Positions 6,152 through 17,500 of a stretch of 36,090 nt of DNA are shown one piece after another. Numbering within the stretch: position 1 is the stretch's first letter; every line of letters begins with the position of its first letter. Source of the DNA: Saprospiraceae bacterium. GTDB taxonomy: Bacteria; Bacteroidota; Bacteroidia; Chitinophagales; Saprospiraceae. The DNA is taken from NCBI GenBank assembly GCA_020846655.1, contig JADLDL010000012.1, positions 1-36,090 of the forward strand. The letters are read 5' to 3'. Made by a program: the position numbers and the translations under genes. The notes under the pieces were generated by a model. That model worked only from the letters and a program-made list of their open reading frames with translations, was not told where the DNA came from and ran no database searches.

Positions 6152-7396
6152 TCAAAACGCTTCGCCCAAAAAGAAATAAAGCCCTTTTTGTCTTTTGCCA
6201 GGGCCGCCGGAATCTTTGCTCAAGGCTACCGCATAATCAATTCGGACATTTATACGGGATGCTTTATTCAGTAAAATACGCAGCCCTGCTCCTGCGGCCA
6301 CATTAAAGCGATCGAAGGCAATTCCCTGGCCGGCATGGAATACTTGTGCCCCGCTTACAAAACCGACCAGGCCGAGCCGTTTCCATACTTGCCAGATTTT
6401 TGATTGCTCTTCCGGCTTCCACAACGGCAAGCGATATTCCGATTCAAAACTCAACAAATGTAGGTCCTGGTATGTCCCCTTGAAATAACCGCGAATAAAT
6501 TTGTGCCCACCCACCCGCGATAAGGCGCGAAGGGGCACCCCTGTTGGCGTATCCTCCAGACTAAGCACAGCACGCAAAGCAAGGGTTTGGTTGGAACGGG
6601 GATTCAGATACTGGCGGACTTCGAGAGAATACTGGTTAAAGGAAAAATCGCTGCCCAACCAGTTGCCATAATGCCGGGTATTTACTTCCACCAAGGTACC
6701 CGTCAGCGGGTTTAGCACATGGTCGCGCGTGTCATACAGGATTTGGACACCCAACCCGGCGCGCAAACCAGCTACCGGCACTTGTTGAATGGCTCCGGAA
6801 TCGGCGCTGACAAAAGCATACGCCTTCGGGAGCACCCGATACCGGTACAAGTATTCGACATCCGCCTGGAGTCCGGCGTAGAGGTTTGGGCGGATTTTCC
6901 GGAGCAGCACCGGAGAACATTTGATCCGGTTCGAATTGAAATTCAGGTAATTCAACGTATCCCAAGCCCCATTTTTATCCAACTCCGCCACCAATGCCGA
7001 TGCCTTGTTGCCAATACCGTAGTTCCGGTCCGGGTATTTTTGAAACAGGGCTTCGCCGCGCGTTCGCCAGCGGCGTTGATGCGAAAAAACCTCCCAGCGG
7101 GATTCCACCAACACCTGTTTAGCCAGGGTATATACCGCCAGAAATTCGACCGTAGACAGAGGGGTACCCGGATCGCCTTTTCGAAAATCGAGGTAGGCAA
7201 TCCCTATGGCCCCCAAGGTGAGTTTGGTTTCCGGAGCCGAACTGATCGCCGGAAACAAATCGAGGCGTTTGTGGGGCGGCAAAAGGGAGTCTGTTTGTGC
7301 ATGCAACCTGGGCTGCCCCAGCAAGGTCGTCGCAAACAGGAGCATCGCAGGTCCGAGTCTCCAACAGATTCTGGCATATTGGACGGTCTCTTTCAT
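6152..7396 (-). CDS. BamA/TamA family outer-membrane protein without POTRA domains
   Basis: A 414-residue Omp85-type barrel. The signal peptide ends at Ala33-Gln34 (RLHAQ). The rest is barrel: YDTRDHVLNPLTG at 221-233 is the strand-turn signature of the surface antigen domain, RGY at 302-304 is the lid-lock motif inside the barrel, and the protein ends in Phe, the usual recognition residue for outer-membrane insertion. There is no room for POTRA domains, unlike BamA (about 800 residues), so it is probably not the essential assembly factor. Such short members are common in Bacteroidota and some secrete or insert partner proteins, but no partner is adjacent here. An upstream ATG was kept because it gives a normal, if long, signal peptide; Met18 is an alternative. 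Confidence 0.87.
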   Translation of the reverse strand: MKETVQYARICWRLGPAMLLFATTLLGQPRLHAQTDSLLPPHKRLDLFPAISSAPETKLTLGAIGIAYLDFRKGDPGTPLSTVEFLAVYTLAKQVLVESRWEVFSHQRRWRTRGEALFQKYPDRNYGIGNKASALVAELDKNGAWDTLNYLNFNSNRIKCSPVLLRKIRPNLYAGLQADVEYLYRYRVLPKAYAFVSADSGAIQQVPVAGLRAGLGVQILYDTRDHVLNPLTGTLVEVNTRHYGNWLGSDFSFNQYSLEVRQYLNPRSNQTLALRAVLSLEDTPTGVPLRALSRVGGHKFIRGYFKGTYQDLHLLSFESEYRLPLWKPEEQSKIWQVWKRLGLVGFVSGAQVFHAGQGIAFDRFNVAAGAGLRILLNKASRINVRIDYAVALSKDSGGPGKRQKGLYFFLGEAF

Positions 7397-7439
7397 CGGC
7401 TAAAAATGGGCATTTTATCAATACAAAATCGGCCATTTT

Positions 7440-7486
7440 AAAAAAAAACGCCGCTTTGACCGGACAAAATCCGGTACAAAGCGGCG
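7440..7486 (-). terminator. Terminator of the adhesin-PorP/SprF operon
   Basis: CGCCGCTTTG (7449-7458) pairs with CAAAGCGGCG (7477-7486), and an inner ACCGGA/TCCGGT helix extends the stem with one bulged base. On the minus strand nine T follow (7448-7440). It lies 38 bases after the PorP/SprF stop. Confidence 0.9.
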
Positions 7487-7524
7487 GCAATTGGCTATTC
7501 AGGCTGCATTGGATGCTGGTGTTT

Positions 7525-8469
7525 TTACATAAAAAAACGCGGATTGGACATCCCTTTTTTCCGTTTCACCAAATCGGCATACAACATCAATTCAAACGAA
7601 CCGCCCGTGTAGGACCGCAAATTGGTCAGCGTCAGGTCATAGGCCGCGCCGACCCCCACCCGCGGGTTAACTTGCCAATAGGCCAATAAATCCAGCGACT
7701 CGCCAGTCCCATCGCCGCCGGCCCGGTAAGCCACACCTACGGTTGCTATTTCCTTGATTTCCAAATTGGCTGTTACATCCACATCAATGGGTGCATTTTT
7801 TACGTATTTGACCAAAACAGCCGGCAAAAAATTCAAATCTTTCCCGAGCGGAATGATGCCGCCGGTGGTGCCATAAAAGTGGGGCGACTCTTTTGCCGTA
7901 TTGATCGAGGGGTCGGTGTTGACCCCAATCGTATTCCGGTAAATGCGGGGTACGGAAAAGCCAAAGTACAGGCGCTCCTGAAATGTCCCGTAGATGCCGG
8001 CGCCAAAATTGGCGTAGGCATGTGTATAGCGCTGATCGTCGATCGAGGGGTCCAGCGGATTCAGTGGATTGGCTTCGTTAAAATTGAGGCTCAACACCCG
8101 AAGGTTGCCCGAAACGCCAGTGCGCAACGAAAAATCCTTCTGGACAATCAGGTTGTACGAGTACGAAGCTGTGAGTTGTACATCGCGGTGCAAGCCGATG
8201 CTGTGGTGCGAAATTATCCCCCCCACCCCAACGCGTTTGGAAAAAGCAGGAGCATGCATGCTGATCAAAGCAGACTTCGGCGCGCCGTCTAATTTAAACC
8301 ACTGGTTGCGGTACATGGCCGTCATCGTCGGCACCCCACGGGTACCAGCATAGGCCGGGTTGTACCACAACTTATTGTACATGAATTGGGTGTATTGGTG
8401 TTCCTGCTGGGCATCGGCAACCAGTGGAAGAAACAAGCCGGCAAACAGAAGTAAAAAGATCCTGGACAT
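7525..8469 (-). CDS. PorP/SprF family T9SS outer-membrane protein
   Basis: A 314-residue outer-membrane protein of the PorP/SprF family. SprF is needed in Flavobacterium johnsoniae for secretion of the gliding adhesin SprB, and relatives are usually encoded next to type B cargo. The signal peptide is MSRIFLLLFAGLFLPLVADA and the mature protein begins QQEHQYTQFMYNKLWYNPAYAG, the family hallmark. The rest is barrel strands ending NPRFFM. The ATG at 8469 was chosen because it starts the signal peptide; an open frame continues 39 codons upstream into the hairpin between the genes. It follows the giant type B cargo gene by 91 bases on the same strand, so it is very likely co-transcribed and dedicated to that cargo, with a strong intercistronic hairpin between them. 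Confidence 0.95.
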   Translation of the reverse strand: MSRIFLLLFAGLFLPLVADAQQEHQYTQFMYNKLWYNPAYAGTRGVPTMTAMYRNQWFKLDGAPKSALISMHAPAFSKRVGVGGIISHHSIGLHRDVQLTASYSYNLIVQKDFSLRTGVSGNLRVLSLNFNEANPLNPLDPSIDDQRYTHAYANFGAGIYGTFQERLYFGFSVPRIYRNTIGVNTDPSINTAKESPHFYGTTGGIIPLGKDLNFLPAVLVKYVKNAPIDVDVTANLEIKEIATVGVAYRAGGDGTGESLDLLAYWQVNPRVGVGAAYDLTLTNLRSYTGGSFELMLYADLVKRKKGMSNPRFFM

Positions 8470-8507
8470 ATAAAAGTTGATAAGCTGGTTAGTAAAAAGA
8501 ATGTCGG

Positions 8508-8554
8508 GTTTGCCTGGCAGGCAGTTCATGAGGGAACTGCCTGCCAGGCCAAAC
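8508..8554. repeat. 20-bp intercistronic hairpin between giant adhesin and PorP/SprF
   Basis: GCCTGGCAGGCAGTTC (8512-8527) and GAACTGCCTGCCAGGC (8534-8549) form a perfect 16-bp stem with a 6-nt loop. GTTT/AAAC extends it by 4 bp past one bulged C. It begins 7 bases after the adhesin stop on the minus strand. No U-tract follows directly (the next T-run is about 16 bases on), so it looks more like an mRNA processing or stability element than a full terminator. Confidence 0.8.
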
Positions 8555-8560
8555 CACATA

Positions 8561-11500
8561 TTACCGGAACACTTCAATGAACCCACTCATCGCCGATTTC
8601 TCGGGATCCGGTTGGAAAAAGTAGAAATAGGTGCCATCCGGCAGGGCTTGTCCGGCCCGGCCATCCAGGGTGCCTTGCCAGGCATGCACCGGATCGTTCA
8701 GGTACGGCGAAGCCTGAAAAACTTTGTCGCCCCATTGGTTGTAAATGATCAGCGAATTATTCGGGTACAGCTCTGTTTCCAGACAAGGAATTTCCAGGTA
8801 ATCGTTGATGCCGTCGTTGTTCGGCGTAATGACGTTGGGGATGTACGAGCAGAAGGTTTCCCGAATGGTGATGGTTACCGCCGCTTCATCGCACAGATCC
8901 GGGCAGGCTTCCGAGCACAGTTTGTACAAGAAATTCACCCGGCCGTTTTGCGGGCCTGCCTGGTACGAGAAGGTGCCGTTGCCGGTTTCGGTGAGGCCCT
9001 CCAACTCGGTCAGCAAGGTCACTTTATAGTCGTCATACTCCAAAAAGTCGTTCAGCGTGACATCAATGCTATCCAGCAAGGTGCTGGTCTCCACCTGGTA
9101 GTCCAGGTCGTCGATAGCGTCCGGCAACACGGCCTGCCGCACCAAAGCAGAGTCCAGCGGCGTCAGGCAGCCATTCCAATTGGCTTGCACGGTGTAAATA
9201 CCGGTTTTTTTCGGCGCCAGGTTTTCAATCAACAAGGTGTTGGTGTTTGGATACGGTGCTTCGGGGCCGTCCCAGATATACACTGCGCCGGGAATAACAG
9301 GGGTCGACAGGGTAATATCGTCGCCGGCACACCCGATTTTATCGCTGATTTGCGGGTCAAGCGGCTGAAGCCCTGAAACCTGAATATCCACCATACACAT
9401 GGCCGTATTGCCCGCAGCATCGGTGGTTTTGAAGGCCAGTACCTGCGTTCCGATGGCAAAGAAAGTCCCGGTAGCAGGGCCGGCCAGTTGCTCCACCAAG
9501 GGCGCGCTGCAATTGTCGGTAGCCGACGGAAGACTGAAACTCAATTCCACACCATCGCAACCCACAACGGTATCAGTCAGCACCAGAAATTTATCCGGAT
9601 CGGACAAGATTGTGCCGCTGATGTTGACCAAAACAGGGGAAGCCGGGCAGTCAATTTGAGGCGCGATGCTTTCCGTAACCGTAATCGAAAAACTGGTCTG
9701 CGCCGAATTGCCCAGGGTATCCGTCACGGTATATTCCACCACCGTCGTTCCAACCGGGAAGGTATCGCCCGGCTTGAAATTGGAGACCACATCTACCGGC
9801 CCGCAAACACCGGTAGGCGCAGGAGGCGTCCAGGTAGCCGTGGCCGAACAACCGATGAAGGCCTGGTCGGCAGGCACGGCAGCAAAGCCCAACGGTGGGC
9901 CAATAACTGTTATTTTGAACTGGCAGGTATCCTGGTTGCCACTCGGGTCTTCTACAAATACGCTGACCAGCGTGTGCCCTACCGGATAATCGGCCCCCGG
10001 CATCGGCGTGGCAAAGACATGGGGCGCTGCTGTGCAATTGTCAATTGCCGTTGGCAAATCCCAGTTTACCACGATGCTGCACGCGCCGGCAGCGTTTACG
10101 ACCGTATCGGAAGGACAGCCGCTGAATTGCGGTTGAACGATATCTTTCACCGTCACTGTGAAACTGCATTCCGCAGTATTCCCCCACACGTCCGAAGTGG
10201 AATACGTGACAACGGTTTTGCCTTCGGCAAAACTTGTGCCCGGCTGAATATTGGAAGTCAGCGTATCCAACTGACAATTGTCCGTTGCTACCGGCGGCGT
10301 CCAATCAGCCACTGCCTTACAATTGTCTGTGAACAAAAGAATGTCTGTCGGGCAATTGCTGAGCACCGGCGGCACTTTTTCATCCACCGTCACCACAAAA
10401 CTACAGGCCACTGTATTTCCGGAACTGTCTTGTGCCAGGTATTCAACGGTAGTGTGGCCGGTAGCAAACATCGAACCCGGGGCCACCGAAGGAACCGGCA
10501 CAATGGCATAGGTATCGCAAGGGTCGAGCACCGTTGGGGCAGTCCAGTTTACTTTGGCTTCGCAACCACTGTCCGGGGTTGTCACTGTGATATTGGCCGG
10601 GCAGTTGGTCATCACCGGCAAGGTCGTATCGGCTACCAGCACTGTAAAGGTACAAGTGGAGGTATTTCCACTTTCATCTTTTGCGGTCAGTACTATGATA
10701 GTGGTACCGATCGGAAACACGTCACCGGAAACGGACGAAGCCGTGACCAAGACATCGTCGCTGCAATTATCCGCCGTAAAAGGCGCTTCAAACGTAGCCG
10801 GCGTGTTGCAGGTGGCGGCGTTGGCATCCACCGACACGCTTGGCGGGCAAATGATCGTCGGTACCAACAAGTCCTGGACTGAAATAAACTGCTCCGCCAA
10901 CATGGAGTTGCCACAGTTGTCCGTAGCCGTCCAACGGCGTTTCATCAGATAGGTTGTCGGGCTGTTGCTGCTGACAACCGACTCGCCCAGGTAAACCAGG
11001 CTTATCGAACCGTCACAATTGTCCGTCGCTACGGGTGTCTCCGGCGCTGGCACAGAGTCACAACTGACCGTGATGTTAGCCGGTTTGGAAATAAATACCG
11101 GAGGCGTGATGTCCCGCACGGTGATCAATTGCTGGGTGGAAACGGTATTGCCGCAGTTATCCGTAGCCGTCCAACGACGGGTCAACAGGTAAGTATCCAG
11201 GCAAAATCCATCCGTCCGGGTTTCGCCGTCAAAGGACACTGTGACATTGGTCGCACAATTGTCCGTCGCAACAGGCGACTGGTACGCCGGAACGGATTCG
11301 CAGCTGACTGTTGTATTCGCCGGTACGCTGGTAAACTGCGGCGGCGTATTATCCAGTACACTAATGATTTGTTCTGTCGAAACAGCATTGCCGCAATTAT
11401 CCGTAGCGGTCCAGCGGCGTGTGAGGGTATAACTATCCGGGCAATTGCCGTTGGTCCGGGTTTCGCCGGCGTATACGATCGTTACCGTGGCATCACAATT

Positions 11501-14500
11501 ATCGTTGGCCACCGGAACGCCTACCGATGGAATGGCAGCGCAACTGGTCGTCAACGACGCGGGTGCAAACGTAAACTCCGGCGCCGTGAGGTCCCGCACG
11601 GTGATAAATTGCTGGGTCGTGACCGAGTTGCCACAATTATCCGTGGCCGTCCAACGCCGCTGCAACAGGTAACTGTCTGCACAAAGACCGTCGGTACGCG
11701 TTTCACCATTGAAAACAATCGTCACATCAGCGTCGCAATTGTCGGTGGCAACAGGCTGGCCAACGGCCGGTACCACTTGGCACTCCACCGTAGCATCGGC
11801 CGGCACAAACGTAAATTGCGGCGTTGCGGTGTCGTTTACTGTAATCTTTTGTTCCACCAAATCCGAATTGCCACAAATATCGGCAGCAACCCAGCGGCGG
11901 GTCAGAACGTAGGTGTCCGGGCAAGCGCCATCCGTCCGGGTTTCGCCTTCGTACGAAATGGCTACCTGGGCGGTACAATTGTCCGTAGCCGTTGGGGTAT
12001 CCACGCTGGGTACAGCATCACATTCTACCGTAACCGGCGCCGGAATGTAGGTAAACACCGGTTTCGTAACATCCTGAACGGTAAGCATTTGAACCGCCGT
12101 TGTGCTGTTTCCACAGTTGTCCACAGCCGTCCAACGCCGCAAAACCATGCCCCCACTCGCACAATTTCCTCCGGTAAATATTTCACCATCAAAAATAATC
12201 GCTACTGCGGCATCACAATTATCGGTTGCGGCCGGAACCCCGAGGCCCGGGATATCCTCGCAATTGACGGTTGCATCGGCTGGCACAAAGGTGAACACCG
12301 GAATGGTGGTGTCCTGCACCAAAATGGATTGCTCAGCCTGCACGCTGTTGCCGCAATTATCTGTCGCAGTCCAACGGCGGAGTAACGTATACGTATCCGG
12401 GCAGGCGCCATCGCTGCGGGTTTCCCCGTCAAACGTAATCGCCACTGCCTGGTCGCAATTATCGGTAGCCGCTGGGGTATCCAAGGCCGGGACCTGTTCG
12501 CAACTCACGGTTACGTTTGCCGGAACGAAGGTAAACGCCGGCTGTTGAACATCTTGAACTGTTATTTTTTGTTCGCGGGCCGCACTGTTGCCGCAATTAT
12601 CTGTAGCCGTCCAATGCCGGAATAAGGTGTAGGTATCCGGGCAAGCGCCGTCTACCCGCGTTTCGCCATCGTACGTGACCGGCACCAGCGTCGTGCAATT
12701 ATCGGAGGCGATGGGATTGCCAACTGCCGGAATCGACTCGCAACTCACCACTGCGTTTGCCGGCACCAGGGCCAACACCGGGCGGGTGGTATCTTGAACC
12801 GTCACCACCTGTTCTGCCGTCGACAGGTTGCCGCAATTGTCCAGGGCCGACCACTGTCGACGCAGGACGTAATTGTTCGGGCAATTGCCATCGTCGTGAA
12901 ACTCACCCAGATAGGTAACCGTAACGGAAGCATCACAGTTGTCGGTGGCCACCGGAGCACCTACCGGAGGGATAACATCACAATTCACTGTAACCGGCGC
13001 AGGTACAGACGTAAATTGTGGAACAGTGTTGTCAACTATCGTAACCAATTGAACAGCCGATGTGGTGTTGCCGCAATGATCGACAGCCGTCCAGCGGCGA
13101 ACAAGCAAATAGGCATTGTCACAAGGGCCGTCGGTGCGGGTTTCGCCGTCGAACGTGATGCTCGGTGCTGCGGTACAATTGTCCGAAGCCGTGGGTGTTT
13201 CCAAGGCTGGAACAGCATCGCATTCCATGGTGATATCTGCCGGGGCAAAGGTAAATACCGGCGGTTCAATATCTTGAACAACAAGTGTTTGCGTAGCGGT
13301 TGCGACATTCCCGCAATTATCGGTAGCCGTCCACTGGCGCAGCAGGGAATACGAATCCGGGCAATTGCCATCCACCCGGGTTTCGCCAACAAAAAGGATG
13401 GTGGCACTTGTGGCGCAATTGTCTGTTGCTACCGGTTGACCCACGAGGGGCACTTCCGCGCAACTAAGCGTATCGTTTTCCGGGACAAAACTGAAAACCG
13501 GCGCAACAAGGTCCTCCACTTGAATCGTCTGTTCGGCAGTTGCGGTATTGCCGCATTGGTCTGTTGCCGTCCAACGGCGCACCAAAGTATACGTATCCGG
13601 GCAGGCGCCGTTCGTCCGGACTTCGCCGTCATACACCAGGGTAACCGCTACGGTACAATTGTCCGTCACCGTCGGCGCCCCGGGTACCGGGATATTTTCA
13701 CAAGAAACCGTTGCGTCGGCTGGCACCGAGGTAAACACCGGAACAGAGATATCCTGCACCGTTATGGTCTGTTGTGTTGCAGTGCTATTGCCGCAATTAT
13801 CTGTAGCCATCCAACGGCGCAACAAGGTGTAAGTATTCGGACAAACGCCATCCGTCCGGGTTTCGCCGGCGTAGGTTATAGTAAGGTTTGCGTCGCAGTT
13901 ATCCGAAGCCACCGGCGTGCCCACTGCCGGAATCGTTTCACAATTCACCGTTACATCGGCGGGTGCTGCCGTAAATACCGGGCTGTTCAGGTCCCGAACT
14001 GTAATGGTTTGCTGCCAGGTCACGGAGTTGCCACAATTGTCGGTGGCTGTCCAATGGCGGAGCAGTCCGTAAGTCCCCGGACAGGCTCCGTTGATCCGGG
14101 TTTCTCCATCAAAAAGAACTGTAACTGCCGCATCGCAATTGTCGGTGGCTACGGGCGAATCGACTGCCGGTACTGCGTCGCAGGACACAATCAGGTTTGC
14201 GGGTGGGTTGGCAAATGCCGGCGGCAGCAAATCCTGGACGGTAATGCGCTGTTGGGCGCTCACCGTGTTGCCACAGATATCGGTGGCGGTCCAGCGGCGG
14301 AGCAGTGTGTAGCTGTCCGGGCAACTGCCGTCCGTCCGGGTTTCACCATTGAAGGTGATGTCGACGGTGGAGGTGCAGTTGTCGCTGGCAGTTGGGCTCC
14401 CGGGCGCGAGAATACCGTCGCAACTGGTCGTGATATTGGCCGGAACGAAGAGAAACGCCGGTTTTGTGGTGTCTTGCACCATCAGCATTTGTTCGGCAGT

Positions 14501-17500
14501 GGCCGTATTGCCGCAATTATCGGCCGCGATCCAGCGGCGGATAACGGTACCGCCACTGGTACAATCGCCGCTGCTTTGAGTAACGCCGGCAAACGTAATC
14601 AATACGCTGGCGTCACAGTTATCGGTGGCCGTTGGGCTGGCAATGCTGGGTATGGCTTCACAATCGACGACGGCATCAGCCGGAACGAACGTGAACACGG
14701 GAGGGTTCTGATCCCTGACCGTTATGATTTGCTCGGCGCTTTTGGTGTTACCGCAATTGTCGGTGGCCACCCAACGGCGCGTAAGGGTGTAATTATCGGT
14801 GCACGCGCCATCGGTGCGGGTTTCGCCGCTGTAGGCAATGCTTACTGTTGCATCGCAATTATCCGTGGCAGCAGCCGATCCTACGGAAGGAATGGCGTCG
14901 CAACTAACTGTAAGTGCCGGCGGAACAGCCGTAAAGACCGGTGCAGTCAAATCCCGGATCGTGATCACCTGGGCCGTAGTACTGCTGTTTCCACAGTTGT
15001 CGGTAGCGCTCCAGATACGGGTAAGGGTGTAGGTGTCCGGGCAGGCGCCATCGGTGCGGGTTTCTCCGGCGTAGGCAATACTAACGCCGGCATCACAATT
15101 GTCGGAAGCCGCAGGGGTACCTACCGTTGGAATGGTTTCACACGAAAGGGTCACATTTGCCGGCACGGCGGTAAACACCGGTTTGGTTTGATCCTGAACA
15201 GTGATGAGCTGGCTACCGATGGCAGTATTGCCACAGTTGTCGGTGGCCATCCAGCGGCGGGTGAGCGTATATCCGTCCGGGCAGGCGCCATTCGTCCGCA
15301 CTTCGTTGATAAAGTTGATGACCACACTGGCATCACAATTGTCAGAAGCGGTGGCTGTCCCCACTGTTGGGACTGCGTCGCAACTGACTGTTGTATTGGG
15401 CGGCAGCACGGTAAACACCGGCTGAGTAACATCTTGTACGGCAATCACTTGCACTGCCGAGGTACTGTTGCCGCAATTATCGGTGGCCGTCCAGCGACGC
15501 GTCAGCGAATAGGTATCCGCGCAGGCGCCGTCGGTTCGGGTTTCTCCATTGAACACAATAGCAACCGCCGCATCGCAATTATCGGAGGCAGAAGGGGTGC
15601 CAAGGGCCGGAATGGCCTGGCAATTCACCGTTACATTTGCCGGCACGGCAGTGAAGGCCGGTTTGGTCAGGTCCTGCACTACAATCGTCTGTTGTGTCGA
15701 TTGGGTATTTCCGCAATTATCGGTGGCCGTCCAGCGGCGGGTCAGCGTGTAACTATCCGGGCAAGCGCCATCGGTGCGGGTTTGTCCGTCATACGTGATG
15801 GACACAGTGGCATCACAATTATCGGAGGCCGCCGGCACACCCACAGCAGGCAGGGCATCGCAGCTCACAGTAATATTGGCCGGCACTGCCGTAAAAGCGG
15901 GTTTGGTTTGGTCCCGTACGGTAATCAGTTGGGTTGCGGAAACAGAATTGCCGCAATTATCGGTGGCCGTCCAGCGGCGGGTCAGCGTGTAGGTATCCGC
16001 GCAGGCGCCATTGCTCCGGGTTTCGCCGGCATAACTTACAGTGGGGTTGCTGCTACAATTGTCTGTAGCGCTTGGGCTGCCTACTGCCGGTATGGACTGA
16101 CATTCGACAGTGATATTACCGGGCACCGAAATAAAGGCAGGCGCCTGGTTGTCCACGACACGAATAGTCTGTGTGACCACGACACTGTTGCCTGCGGCAT
16201 CCGCCACTTTGTATTTGCGCAGCACAATAAGGGTATCGCCCGGGCAGCCGCCACCGCCGGCAATATTATCACTTAAAAAAGTGACGAGTGGCGTACCGCA
16301 GTTATCGGCTTCATTCGTTACGACCGCCGGGTTGGGCGCCGGAACCGCCGATAGGCACAGGTTGCCCAATAAAGGAGCAGGGTTGGAAGCCGTCGGCAGT
16401 TGGTTGTCCTGCACTGTCACGACAAAGGAACAGGAAACCATATTGGAGCCGTCGTCTACCGTATAGGTGACGGTGGTGTTGCCACTGGAAAAAGGAACCG
16501 TATTGGACAATTGGCCGCTACCCGTGCCGGTGGTGGCGCCGGCTAGTGCGTAGGTCACGCCGACGGTTGGGCAGTTGTCGCTAAATACCGCGTTGATATT
16601 GGGAATCAGGGTGGTACAAACGCCGGGATTGGCGATACCTGCGGCGTTGCCGGGGCAAGTGATCGTCGGAGGCGTATTGTCTTGCACCGGTACCGCCTTG
16701 GTCAGCACTTCTGCGCAACCCTTGGCGTCAGTGACCGTCACGGTATACGTACCACCGGGCACGTTGGCAAGGTCCTGCGTGGTTTGACCGCTGGACCATT
16801 TATATTTATAGGGACTCGTGCCGCCGCTCACCGACAGGTCGATACTGCCACTGGCAACACTGGCACAGGGTACCGCAGTCGCGCTGGCGCTCAGGTTGAT
16901 GTGAGGGTTAATTTTTACGGTAACGGTGCCGCCACAAGTCAGCAAATAAGGCGGTTCGGGGCCGTATGGGTCAAAAATCGCCGTCAGGTTCACCGAATAG
17001 TTGGTGTTATTGACCGGGGCTACAGGGTAAATTCCACCGGCCGGACCAATATTGGGCGTCCAGAGGTAGCTATATCCCAATTGGCCGCTGCCGGCTACAG
17101 ACAGGTGTGCGGTGTCGCCCGGCTGGCAAAGGGTCAGGTCATTCACTGTACCCGAGCTGTCTGTTTCAATAATAAAGGCGTTGCAACAAATACCGATTTC
17201 GGTAACGCAGCCGGCCATGTTGACATCTGAAAAAGCATGCGGCGCGCCAATACCATTGCAGTTGACGGTTTTTTTAGTGTCAAAATACAAGGCTTTCAAG
17301 CCACTGCAATCCGGCGCATTGCTGCTGCCAGGTTTGAACAAACCGCCATTGATCAGGATCACCCGGGCTGGATACCCCAATTTCAGGTATGCATTTGAGG
17401 TCCAATCGATCAAACCACCATCGACAATCAGCAGGCCTTCGTACGGAATACCACCGATAATAGGCTCGTAGTTGACATCAATGGAAAAGGTATTCCGGAT

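Noticed and set aside
10870-16140. Regular repeats considered as CRISPR or satellite DNA
   Set aside because: The period is 240 bp, without short identical repeats and unique spacers, and the whole array is one open frame with conserved protein motifs.
12794-16276. 1160-residue plus-strand ORF opposite the adhesin repeats (and similar ones at 9488-10882 and 11129-12385)
   Set aside because: It is a periodic mirror of the 240-bp repeats with Arg/Ile/Gly-rich composition and no recognisable domain; the minus-strand frame has signal peptide, HYR domains and sorting domain.
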